From Pyrinomonadaceae bacterium (GTDB lineage: Bacteria; Acidobacteriota; Blastocatellia; Pyrinomonadales; Pyrinomonadaceae): a stretch of DNA of 7,370 nucleotides. The notes beneath the pieces are model-generated. The model was not told where the DNA came from. It searched no databases and saw nothing but the letters and a program-made list of their open reading frames with translations. Below are positions 1 to 6,286 of the stretch, in pieces; the first letter of the stretch is position 1; each line of letters opens with the position of its first letter. A program made the translations under genes and the position numbers. The stretch spans positions 1 through 7,370 of the forward strand of contig JACCTF010000560.1 in assembly GCA_013812565.1 (NCBI GenBank). The letters run 5' to 3'.

Positions 1-1025
1 GCCCCGTCCGCCCCGGCCAGTTGGGCGACCTCGACGTAAGCCGCGTACTGCTCCTCCTCCGAAGGAAGCACGCCGTCATGTGAGAGAAGAAACTCCGAGC
101 GATACAGCCCGATGCCCCGCGCACCGTAGCGGCGAATGCCTTCATACTCAGCCGGTAGTTCGATGTTGGCGCGCAAGGTCACTTCGCACCCATCAAGCGT
201 GCGCAACGGGGCGGAAAGCTCATCAGCCGCAATCCCGCTCCGTAATGCTTCGGTCGTGTGTGAAACATGTGTGGAGAGTCGCTCAACCGTTGCCGCCGAC
301 GGATGCAAAACAACGTCACCCTTGAAAGCATCAACGATTACGGGGTCGCCTGTCCGCGCGCGGCGAAATAGATCGCGCACACCGACGACTGCCGGGATAC
401 TGAGGCTGCGCGCGATGATCGCGGTGTGCGAAGTCCATCCCCCGACATCAGATACAACAGCGCGCACATTTGCGAAGTCGAGTTCGGCGGCCGTGGAAGG
501 TAATAGCTCTTCCGCCACCACAACCGCGTCTTCCGTCAGACGCTGGGAACCTGGACTCCCACCCTTCAACGCGACGAGTATGCGATGCATCACATCTTCG
601 ATGTCCGAGCCGCGCTCGCGCAAGTAGTCGTCTTTAATCTCTGAGTAGATGGCGAGCAGGCGATCCGCTGCGACCTTAACCGCCCACTCCGCGTTAACGC
701 GCTCATACCGAATGTATCTTTCGAACTCATCAATTAGTTTGCGATCTTCAAGCATGAGCAGGTGCGCGTCGAAGATATAGGCATGTTCACTGCCAAGCTC
801 TCGTTCAGCGCGCTCCTTGATTGTGAGCAACTGGGCGTGCGCGAGATGCACGGCCGCGTGCAACCGCTCGGTTTCGCGCCCAACGTCTGCTGCCTCAATC
901 GTCGCACGGTAGATGAAGCGTGCGCCATTGTGGATGCGCAACACGCGCCCTACGGCCACGCCGTCAGAAACCCCAAGCCCGTGCCAACGCTCCTCTTTTG
1001 ATCCGTCATTGCCCAGCTTGTTCAC
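1..1025 (-). CDS. ptsI: PTS Enzyme I (PEP-protein phosphotransferase), N-terminal part, cut by window edge
   Basis: Cytoplasmic enzyme that takes phosphate from PEP onto a histidine and passes it to HPr. About 341 residues are present, open throughout. The translation shows the N-terminal GLGVSDGVAVGRV strand, the helical HPr-binding domain (about 35-150), and the swivelling phosphohistidine domain with GGWTSHTAIIARS, whose His200 matches E. coli EI His189. The start of the PEP-binding barrel follows, with GIGLYRSEFL near residue 305, whose Arg is a known PEP contact. The rest of the barrel lies beyond base 1. I chose GTG at 1023-1025: it overlaps the HPr stop TAG by one base, and AAGGA lies 8 bases upstream inside the HPr gene. 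No ATG is in frame near there. This start adds about 12 residues compared with E. coli EI. Family assignment is very secure; the start is likely. Confidence 0.96.
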   Translation of the reverse strand, partial: MNKLGNDGSKEERWHGLGVSDGVAVGRVLRIHNGARFIYRATIEAADVGRETERLHAAVHLAHAQLLTIKERAERELGSEHAYIFDAHLLMLEDRKLIDEFERYIRYERVNAEWAVKVAADRLLAIYSEIKDDYLRERGSDIEDVMHRILVALKGGSPGSQRLTEDAVVVAEELLPSTAAELDFANVRAVVSDVGGWTSHTAIIARSLSIPAVVGVRDLFRRARTGDPVIVDAFKGDVVLHPSAATVERLSTHVSHTTEALRSGIAADELSAPLRTLDGCEVTLRANIELPAEYEGIRRYGARGIGLYRSEFLLSHDGVLPSEEEQYAAYVEVAQLAGADG

Positions 1026-1306
1026 TACTGCCGTCCTTCTTCGCCAAGCCCCTCAGCAATCAACGTGCATAGAGCGTTGATGGCTTCATCTTCGTCTTCG
1101 CCGTAGACGATGGCGCGCAGTTCGGTTCCGAAGCCGGCGGCCAACATCAATACGCTCAGAATAGATTTCGCGTCCGCCGAGTGACTGCCGTCAATGCGTT
1201 CGAGCCGCACCGCGCTATGGTAGCTATTGGCAACGCGTACAAGACGCGCCGCGGCGCGGGCGTGCAAGCCTAGACGGTTTCGGATCACCACTCGTCGTTC
1301 AAGCAT
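1025..1306 (-). CDS. ptsH: HPr phosphocarrier protein
   Basis: Small cytoplasmic phosphocarrier of 93 residues, normal HPr length plus a short tail. It accepts phosphate from EI and hands it to EIIA. The active-site loop reads NRLGLHARAAARLV, with His15 at the canonical position and Arg17 present; the usual Pro18 is Ala, as I recall for some nitrogen-type HPr proteins. DAKSILSVLML at 45-55 carries Ser48, the equivalent of the regulatory Ser46 that HprK/P phosphorylates, which fits the hprK gene about 1.5 kb upstream. The ATG follows the EIIA stop directly (TAG then ATG, no gap), with only a weak GAG-type Shine-Dalgarno, so translation is probably coupled to EIIA. Its stop overlaps the GTG of ptsI by one base. 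Confidence 0.96.
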   Translation of the reverse strand: MLERRVVIRNRLGLHARAAARLVRVANSYHSAVRLERIDGSHSADAKSILSVLMLAAGFGTELRAIVYGEDEDEAINALCTLIAEGLGEEGRQ

Positions 1307-1783
1307 CTAGCTCTTTTTGTTTAACCTTGGCGGGCCGAGCAGTTCGCCCGCCAGGTAGATTCCTTCCCGCCCTTGATCGCGCACGCAGCGCGCCACCTCT
1401 GTAAGCGATTCTTCCTCCGCCTGGCTCGCCAATTTAATCACCATCGGCAGATTGACCCCGGTGACGACCTCGACTTTCTCATCAGCAAGAAACATTGCTG
1501 CGATATTGGTCGGCGTGCCGCCAAACATATCTGTCAATAGCAACACGCCGCGCCCTTCGGAGACGCGCTCCATCGCGCGCTCAATTTCGTTGCGGGATGC
1601 GTCCATATCATCATGCCAGCCAATAGAAATGGCTGTAATATGCGGCACCGGGCCGACGATCATTTCGGCTGCCGCCACCAGTTCGTTTGCTAGCTGCCCG
1701 TGTGTCACCACCACACCAGCGATCCGACGTACGCTGCTGCGGTTGGTGCCTGCCCTTTCATCTCTACCCGAATCTCCAGTCAT
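1307..1783 (-). CDS. PTS EIIA component, mannose (Man) family
   Basis: Single-domain EIIA of the mannose/sorbose family, 158 residues, predicted cytoplasmic. The fold core starts with IAGVVVTHGQLA, where His28 is the phosphorylated histidine expected to receive phosphate from HPr. SIGWHDDMDASRNEIERAM (53-71) and LTDMFGGTPTNIA (83-95) are the other family signatures. VEVVTGVNLPMVIKL (104-118) completes the domain. There is an 18-20 residue polar N-terminal extension. The ATG at 1781-1783 has AGGA about 10 bases upstream. No EIIB, EIIC or EIID is fused or visible nearby. EIIA-Man proteins also occur as regulatory, permease-free components, and that is the likelier role beside HprK and RapZ. What it regulates cannot be told from sequence. 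It is not PtsN, which has a different fold and motif. Confidence 0.93.
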   Translation of the reverse strand: MTGDSGRDERAGTNRSSVRRIAGVVVTHGQLANELVAAAEMIVGPVPHITAISIGWHDDMDASRNEIERAMERVSEGRGVLLLTDMFGGTPTNIAAMFLADEKVEVVTGVNLPMVIKLASQAEEESLTEVARCVRDQGREGIYLAGELLGPPRLNKKS

Positions 1784-1849
1784 TTATGTTAATCCTAATT
1801 CCCATTGTTCAAAAATAATAAACCCAAAGATCATCGGCAGCTTCTCGGC

Positions 1850-1919
1850 TTACTGCGTGCTGTCTACCGCCTGCTGTCTTCTCCTTACCGCCTACTGCCT
1901 CCTGTCTCCTGCCTAGTGC
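1850..1919. repeat. Ten-unit heptamer tandem repeat, consensus CTNCTGY
   Basis: Exactly ten contiguous 7-base units on the plus strand: TTACTGC, GTGCTGT, CTACCGC, CTGCTGT, CTTCTCC, TTACCGC, CTACTGC, CTCCTGT, CTCCTGC, CTAGTGC. The period is strict, with no insertion or deletion; variation is mainly at positions 1-3 and 7. It begins in the rapZ-EIIA gap and runs into the rapZ coding end. The rapZ stop is TTA (minus-strand TAA) within unit 6, and the last 11 residues of RapZ come from units 6-10. The period and base pattern were counted by eye. I recall similar heptamers giving low-complexity predicted peptides in Acidobacteriota genomes, but I cannot verify that here. Confidence 0.88.
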
Positions 1920-2838
1920 CGTTTACTCTCTGTCGGCGTGTCTTTCGCACGTCGCGGTGCAGGGCTGCCGCGTCGAATCCAGCGCGGCGCAAGCGGCGCG
2001 CGAGCGCGTTGGAGATCATCACCGAACGATGGCGACCGCCCGTACAGCCTATCCCAACCGTGACGTAAGATTTTCCCTCACGCTGATAAAGCGGCAGTAG
2101 ATACTCCAGTAGATCGCTGAAGCGTTGAAGCGTTTCCGTAACTTCAGGTTTTGAGTTTAAAAACTTAACGATGCGTTGATCGTGACCCGACAGATCACGT
2201 AGTTCCGGTATGAAGTGTGGATTTGGTAAATGACGCACGTCGAACAGCAAATCAACATCACGCACCCCGCCATACTTATGCCCGAAGCTCAAGACCTGCA
2301 CGTGCATCGGCGTGCCCTGGCCTTCGGGGTTGAAGCGTTCAACCAACAGACGCCTGAGTGTATGCACAGTGTGCTCAGAGGTATCAATGATGTAGTCGGC
2401 GTGAGCGCGAATCTCTGCCATCTCCTCGCGCTCGTGTCGAATAGCCTCAAGCAACCCTTCGCCCGTATCAGTGGGGTGCGGGCGGCGAGTTTCGCTAAAG
2501 CGTCGCTGCAAGCTATCGTCCGAGGCTTCAAGGAAAATCACAAAGGTTCGCAGACCCCTTTCTTGCAAAGCGTGCAACTGCGCACCGAACTCGTCAAGGA
2601 AGCGGCCTTCGCGGATGTTTATCACCAGCGCCGCGCGCTCGATGCGCGGATTCCCTCCATCGTCAGACTGGACCAGCCGGGCGAATGTCGGCAACAGTGT
2701 GAGCGGTAGATTGTCAACGCAGAAGTAGCCTAAATCTTCAAAGGCGTTGGTGGCAGACGACATCCCTGACCCACTCAGGCCCGTAATGATCACAATGTCG
2801 GGTGCGCCGCTTTCACCTTCTTGTTTCTTCTCGGTCAT
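1885..2838 (-). CDS. rapZ: RapZ/YvcJ-family RNase adapter / nucleotide-binding protein
   Basis: RapZ family protein. In E. coli RapZ binds small RNAs and steers RNase E to GlmZ; whether that job applies here is unknown. The N-terminal P-loop domain reads IVIITGLSGSGMSSA, then FEDLGYFCVDNLPLTLLP. The C-terminal domain has SFGHKYGG, DVRHLPNPHFIPELRDLSG and YVTVGIGCTGGRHRSV (GCTGG from residue 264), all diagnostic. The Walker A lysine is replaced by Met26 (codon at 2761-2763). I chose ATG at 2836-2838, giving 317 residues and a 26-base overlap with hprK; an in-frame GTG at 2850 has no Shine-Dalgarno. The family usually has about 285-300 residues. The excess is an N-terminal tail plus a C-terminus whose last 11 residues are encoded by a heptamer repeat. 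Confidence 0.94.
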   Translation of the reverse strand: MTEKKQEGESGAPDIVIITGLSGSGMSSATNAFEDLGYFCVDNLPLTLLPTFARLVQSDDGGNPRIERAALVINIREGRFLDEFGAQLHALQERGLRTFVIFLEASDDSLQRRFSETRRPHPTDTGEGLLEAIRHEREEMAEIRAHADYIIDTSEHTVHTLRRLLVERFNPEGQGTPMHVQVLSFGHKYGGVRDVDLLFDVRHLPNPHFIPELRDLSGHDQRIVKFLNSKPEVTETLQRFSDLLEYLLPLYQREGKSYVTVGIGCTGGRHRSVMISNALARRLRRAGFDAAALHRDVRKTRRQRVNGTRQETGGSRR

Positions 2839-3871
2839 CTTCCAACTCACTGTTGTTTACACGTCGGCTTTCGGCCTCGACATCCGGCGCGCGCAACGAT
2901 GCGGTGTGGCGCGCGACAAATGTTTGCGCGGCATTGTTCCCGCGCGCGCGCGACAGGTGAACGCGGACGGCTGTCTCGACCAGCGTAGCGAGGTTTCTGC
3001 CGGAGCCGACCGGGATCAGAAAGTGCGGCACACGCACGCCAAGGATCTCCGCCGTAAGTTCATCTATTCCCAAACGGTCTACCTCTTTTACTTCATCCCA
3101 GCGTTCGAGTTTAATCGAAAGATCGATGTTCTTTGGCCCGCTGATTGTTGAAACCCCGAACAAATCTCGTATGTTAATGATGCCGACGCCGCGAAGCTCC
3201 AGATGCTCGCTCAGCAGTTCGGGCGCGCTTCCAAGCAATTGGTCGGGCGCAATGCGGCGAACTTCCACAAGATCGTCTGCGACAAGCCGGTGTCCGCGGA
3301 CAATCAAATCAAGCGCGCATTCCGACTTCCCGATTCCAGAGCGACCCTCGATCAACACGCCGACTCCGTAGAGTTCCAGCAGCACGCCGTGACGTGTCTC
3401 ACGCGGAGCCAGCGTCTCTTGCAAAAACTCTGTCGTGACGGTGATAGCGAGTGAACTCACCAGCGGGGTTTGCAAGAGCGGCACTCCGGTGCGCTCGGCC
3501 CATTCCGCAAGCTCAGGCGGTAAGGCCGGGCTCTTCGTGACAAGCATGCAGGCGATCTGTCCGAGCGCGCCGCTATTGAGGACCTCACGTCGTCGCTCAG
3601 ACGAAAGCTGGTTAAGGTAGGCAATCTCGCTTTGACCGACGATCTGCACGCGGCCCGTATGAATGTCGTGGGCAAATCCGGCGAGCGCTAAGCCCAGCTT
3701 GTGAACGCGCGCGGCAGTGATGCGGCGTGCAACCGCCGCGTCGGCACCGGCAAGTACGTGCAATTGAAGCCGCGCCGGGCCGCACGCGACAAAATCGCCA
3801 ACTGTGATCGTCGGATGATCCGGCATAAGTGATTCGGGATTTGCGATTGCCGATTTGTGATTTGAAGACAT
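2813..3871 (-). CDS. hprK: HPr kinase/phosphorylase
   Basis: Bifunctional enzyme that phosphorylates HPr on serine with ATP or PPi and removes that phosphate; cytoplasmic, normally a hexamer. 352 residues. The N-terminal domain (about 21-155) starts at TITVGDF and contains GLALAGF. The kinase domain has catalytic His161 (RHGVLLELYG), Walker A GRSGIGKS at 176-183, VADD at 197-200, the signature LELRGVGIINIRDLFG at 224-239, and PVGSGRN at 287-293. All key residues are present. ATG 3871 has a strong AGGAGG Shine-Dalgarno about 9 bases upstream. The next ATG (residue 16) has none and is where homology to the family begins, so residues 2-15 are repeat-derived. In an operon with its substrate HPr, and it overlaps rapZ. 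A stem-loop surrounds its start (3845-3909). Confidence 0.96.
   Translation of the reverse strand: MSSNHKSAIANPESLMPDHPTITVGDFVACGPARLQLHVLAGADAAVARRITAARVHKLGLALAGFAHDIHTGRVQIVGQSEIAYLNQLSSERRREVLNSGALGQIACMLVTKSPALPPELAEWAERTGVPLLQTPLVSSLAITVTTEFLQETLAPRETRHGVLLELYGVGVLIEGRSGIGKSECALDLIVRGHRLVADDLVEVRRIAPDQLLGSAPELLSEHLELRGVGIINIRDLFGVSTISGPKNIDLSIKLERWDEVKEVDRLGIDELTAEILGVRVPHFLIPVGSGRNLATLVETAVRVHLSRARGNNAAQTFVARHTASLRAPDVEAESRRVNNSELEDDREETRR
3829..3863. repeat. Heptamer array, NNGATTN (5 units), inside the hprK 5' end
   Basis: Five contiguous plus-strand 7-base units: GTGATTC, GGGATTT, GCGATTG, CCGATTT, GTGATTT. On the minus strand this is the AATC-type heptamer and falls within codons 3-15 of hprK, giving the peptide SNHKSAIANPESL before the conserved HprK fold. 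It is the inverse of the array at 3892-3933. Confidence 0.85.
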
Positions 3872-3909
3872 GATCTTACTTCCTCCTCTTCAATCGCAAA
3901 TCGGCAATC
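3845..3909 (-). promoter_or_regulatory. Putative translation-control hairpin around the hprK start codon
   Basis: Inverted copies of the heptamer repeat pair on the minus-strand RNA. Arm 3887-3909 (5' side in the RNA) pairs with arm 3845-3868. GATTGCCGATTTG pairs perfectly with CAAATCGGCAATC over 13 bases. After one mismatch come four more pairs, a one-base bulge and five closing pairs. The 18-base loop (3869-3886) holds nearly the whole AGGAGG Shine-Dalgarno and ends with the hprK ATG. Seen directly: the complementarity and the positions. Inferred: that it forms in RNA and affects hprK translation, either by presenting the site in a loop or by insulating it from upstream RNA. It may be a by-product of repeat insertion. 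Confidence 0.55.
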
Positions 3910-3933
3910 TAAAATCGCAAATTTGAAATCCGA
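3892..3933. repeat. Heptamer array, AATCNNN (6 units), between hpf and hprK
   Basis: Six contiguous plus-strand 7-base units: AATCGCA, AATCGGC, AATCTAA, AATCGCA, AATTTGA, AATCCGA. The array ends at base 3933, directly against the hpf stop codon (3934-3936), and fills most of the 62-base hpf-hprK gap. It is inverted relative to the array at 3829-3863. Confidence 0.87.
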
Positions 3934-4464
3934 TTACGGCTCGATTAAACCGAAGTTGCCGTCTTGACGTTTGTAAATAACACAAGCGTGATTGGTGTCC
4001 GAGTCACGGAAGACTAAGAAGTGATCGGCCGCTTCTGATAAGCGTAAGGCCGCTTCTTCGGCTGTCATCGGTTTTACCGAGTAGCGACGTGCGACAATGA
4101 TACGGGGCGGGGGCGGAGCGGCATCCACAGATGCTTCAGATGTGGGAAGCGCACTAATCTTTTTAGCTGTTTGATGACGTTCAATAATCTTCTTCTTGAG
4201 CTTGATGGCTTGTTTCTCGATCTTTGCAATCGCGCTTGTCAGAGCTTGATACATATCGTTGTCGGTGACAGTTGCCGTCAACGTGTGATCGCGCCAGTGA
4301 AGCACAAGCTCGCCGATATGACGATTCTTCTCAACTTCCGTACGAATATGCACGTGCGCTGTCGAGTCATTGAAGATATGGTCTAGTTTGCGAAAATGGT
4401 CTTCGACATGAGCGCGGAGGGTAGGAGTAACTTCCATGTGGCGGCCGGTATACTCAAACTTCAT
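3934..4464 (-). CDS. hpf: Ribosome hibernation promoting factor, long form
   Basis: Ribosome-binding protein that drives 100S dimer formation in stationary or stressed cells. 176 residues, with the two-domain layout of long HPF. The N-terminal ribosome-binding domain (1 to about 98) starts MKFEYTGRHMEVTPTL and has a basic helix, KIEKQAIKLKKKIIERH. A proline/alanine linker follows (about 100-122). The C-terminal dimerisation domain (about 125-176) reads RYSVKPMTAEEAALRLSEAADHFLVFRDSDT and ends KRQDGNFGLIEP, the hallmark of the long form. ATG 4462-4464 is chosen for its AAGGAG Shine-Dalgarno with 8-base spacing and because family homology starts there; an in-frame TTG at 4500 would add 12 unconserved residues. 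Location just after rpoN matches the classic rpoN-hpf order. Confidence 0.96.
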   Translation of the reverse strand: MKFEYTGRHMEVTPTLRAHVEDHFRKLDHIFNDSTAHVHIRTEVEKNRHIGELVLHWRDHTLTATVTDNDMYQALTSAIAKIEKQAIKLKKKIIERHQTAKKISALPTSEASVDAAPPPPRIIVARRYSVKPMTAEEAALRLSEAADHFLVFRDSDTNHACVIYKRQDGNFGLIEP

Positions 4465-4472
4465 CAAAGCAT

Positions 4473-4478
4473 CTCCTT
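4473..4478 (-). promoter_or_regulatory. Shine-Dalgarno deciding the hpf start
   Basis: Minus-strand AAGGAG, 8 bases before the ATG at 4464. It supports that ATG over the in-frame TTG at 4500, which would put this motif inside the gene. Confidence 0.85.
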
Positions 4479-4573
4479 GACATTTAAGAGAGGACGACAA
4501 CTCATGAATAGCGAACGCCGTGGTTGACCCACCCCGCCTGTTCCCCGTCCATCATTCCTCTTGATAGATCCCT

Positions 4574-6160
4574 TTATATAACTGTCCGGCGCTCACGCGA
4601 ACCTGGGATCTGCATCTGGTCGCGGTACTTAGCAACCGTACGCCGCGACAGTTTCATGCCATCGCGCGCCATAATCTTCGCAACTTGATCATCAGTGATT
4701 GGATTACGTGCATCCTCATCCTCAATCATCTTCTTGATCTTTAATTTAATGATGCGCGTTGAGACTTCTTCACCGTCTTCGTTTGTCATCCCTTCAGTAA
4801 AGAAGCGTCGGAGTTCAATCACGCCCTGCGGCGTGTGCGCGTACTTGCGATTGACCACGCGCGACACGGTAGAGAGATGCATCCCTGTTTCTTCGGCAAC
4901 GTCCTTGAGCATCATCGGCTTGATGAACTGAACGCCTTTGTCGAGAAACTCGCTTTGACGAGAGACAATGCACTGCACCACTTTGCCGACCGTCTGGTAG
5001 CGATGTTCGATGTTGCGCAGCAGATCAATGGCTGAGCGCGTTTTTTCTTTGATGAAGTCGCGTGTCTCTTTGCTGGTGTCAGCTCGCTTCAGCATCTGCT
5101 GGTAGCTTTGACTAATGCGAAGGCGCGGGCTGCCGTCATCGTTAAAAGAGATTTCATAGTGGTCACCGACTTTTTCGATGAAGATCTCCGGCACAACGGG
5201 AATTGTGTCATCTGGGGAGTAACGGCGACCCGGGAAAGGATCGAGCATGCGTATGCATCCAAGTTCAGCGAGCAGGTCTTCGACTGTGCAGCCAAGTTGC
5301 TTAACGAGGTTCTGCAGCTTGTGCTGCTGCAACTCGGCAAGCGAATGCTCGCGGATCAGTTGCGCCGCAAGCCGTTCGCCCATCCCGCGCGCTTCGAGTT
5401 GCACAAGTAAGCATTCACGAGCGTCGCGTGCGCCGCAACCGACCGGGTCAAGTTGCAGGACAATGCGCCTCGCTTCCTCTACCATCTCCTCCGGCCAGCC
5501 GCCAAACCTAGCCATCTCTTCGTTGGCTGCATGAAGCCGCCCATCACCGTCTAAATTTCCGATGATGCAATCAGCTACTGGTATTAATTCATCCCTGATG
5601 TGGCTCATGCGTAGCTGCCACTCGAGATGTTCGGCGAGTGATGGTGGGCGCGTCAAAAACTGCTCAAACGTCGGCTCGTCTTCTCTGTGCTCGTACTCCT
5701 GTGTTTTGTAGCCGGGATCTAAATACTCTTGAAACTCACGCCCGAAATCGATCTCCTCAAATGAATCGCGCGGCTCCTCGCTTCCTTCGCCGTCTTCAAC
5801 AGTGGAGGGAACATCCGGGGCAGGCGCGGCATCCGTTTCAACGGCCGAGGGTGCCTCTGCGGCGGTTGAAAGATCACCCGATCCATTTGCTGATGCGCCA
5901 TTCAAATCGCTCGCAGCGGCTTCAGCAGGCACCATATCGATTTCGCCACTTCCAGAACTTAACTGGTCGATAATCTCCTGCGCCAATTCGCGCTTTTCAT
6001 CTTGTGCTTCGACCTCCTCGATTACAGGATTTTCGAGCATCTGCTGTTGAATGAGGTTGCTTAGTTCAAGATGGGTCATCTGCAACATCTCGATGCGCTG
6101 GCGCAATTGCGGCGTCAACACGAGGCGTTGCGAAAGATTGGTAGTAAGCTTGACTGACAT
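4574..6160 (-). CDS. rpoN: RNA polymerase sigma-54 factor
   Basis: Sigma-54 directs RNA polymerase to -24/-12 promoters and needs an AAA+ enhancer-binding activator to open them. 528 residues. Region I is the activator-responsive glutamine/leucine-rich segment (LSQRLVLTPQLRQRIEMLQM, about 9-28, through LIQQQMLENPVIEEVE). Region II is a long acidic linker (about 52-165) rich in Glu, Asp, Ala and Ser. The core-binding domain follows (about 165-360). A helix-turn-helix lies at about 418-440 (LKDVAEETGMHLSTVSRVV). The RpoN box is SRRTVAKYRD at 505-514, which reads the -24 element. Everything needed is intact. The acidic linker makes it somewhat longer than E. coli RpoN (477). The ATG has no good Shine-Dalgarno. 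Its activators are not in this window. Confidence 0.97.
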   Translation of the reverse strand: MSVKLTTNLSQRLVLTPQLRQRIEMLQMTHLELSNLIQQQMLENPVIEEVEAQDEKRELAQEIIDQLSSGSGEIDMVPAEAAASDLNGASANGSGDLSTAAEAPSAVETDAAPAPDVPSTVEDGEGSEEPRDSFEEIDFGREFQEYLDPGYKTQEYEHREDEPTFEQFLTRPPSLAEHLEWQLRMSHIRDELIPVADCIIGNLDGDGRLHAANEEMARFGGWPEEMVEEARRIVLQLDPVGCGARDARECLLVQLEARGMGERLAAQLIREHSLAELQQHKLQNLVKQLGCTVEDLLAELGCIRMLDPFPGRRYSPDDTIPVVPEIFIEKVGDHYEISFNDDGSPRLRISQSYQQMLKRADTSKETRDFIKEKTRSAIDLLRNIEHRYQTVGKVVQCIVSRQSEFLDKGVQFIKPMMLKDVAEETGMHLSTVSRVVNRKYAHTPQGVIELRRFFTEGMTNEDGEEVSTRIIKLKIKKMIEDEDARNPITDDQVAKIMARDGMKLSRRTVAKYRDQMQIPGSRERRTVI

Positions 6161-6238
6161 ATTTCTAAGTTAACCAAATGACGCTGGAACGCGTCGCCAC
6201 CCAAGTTGATAAACACCGTGATAGCGGCGTGCGGCGGG

Positions 6239-6244
6239 ATTATA
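6239..6244 (-). promoter_or_regulatory. Possible -10 element ahead of rpoN
   Basis: The 126-base lptB-rpoN gap (6161-6286) is the largest in the window and contains a perfect minus-strand TATAAT about 80 bases before the rpoN ATG. The sequence 16-18 bases upstream (around CTGCGC) is a poor -35 match, so this is only a candidate for a separate rpoN promoter. Nothing else recognisable lies in the gap: no terminator hairpin with a U-run and no heptamer array. Confidence 0.25.
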
Positions 6245-6286
6245 ACCGATTTGCCTTTAGCGCGCAGATTCTCTTTAGCAGCTTCT

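Noticed and set aside
136..627. Plus-strand 163-codon frame
   Set aside because: Antisense to Enzyme I, whose active-site motif and frame are clear; Ser/Thr/Arg-rich composition typical of an antisense shadow.
1752..1800. Possible promoter (TTGAAC-like and TAACAT-like) just before EIIA
   Set aside because: It would place the transcription start on or after the ATG, and the region is AT-rich enough to give such matches by chance.
1784..1884. Intrinsic terminator between rapZ and EIIA
   Set aside because: There is an A/T-rich stretch (around 1810-1820) but no convincing GC-rich stem before it.
1452..1916. Plus-strand 154-codon frame ending in a Cys/Leu/Tyr-rich repeat tail
   Set aside because: It lies antisense to the well-supported EIIA gene, and its tail is simply the CTNCTGY heptamer in translation.
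2940..2952. CGCGCG alternating run (possible Z-DNA or regulatory site)
   Set aside because: It is in-frame coding for Arg/Ala-rich sequence near the HprK C-terminus in GC-rich DNA; too short to claim more.
3829..3933. CRISPR array
   Set aside because: Units are 7 bases and contiguous with no spacers, and the two arrays face opposite ways; no cas gene is present.
4502..4555. Minus-strand 17-codon frame between rpoN and hpf (starts MMDGEQAGW) after an AGAGGA
   Set aside because: The Shine-Dalgarno spacing is too short, the frame is short enough to be chance, and no peptide feature is recognisable. It could be a leader but nothing supports it.
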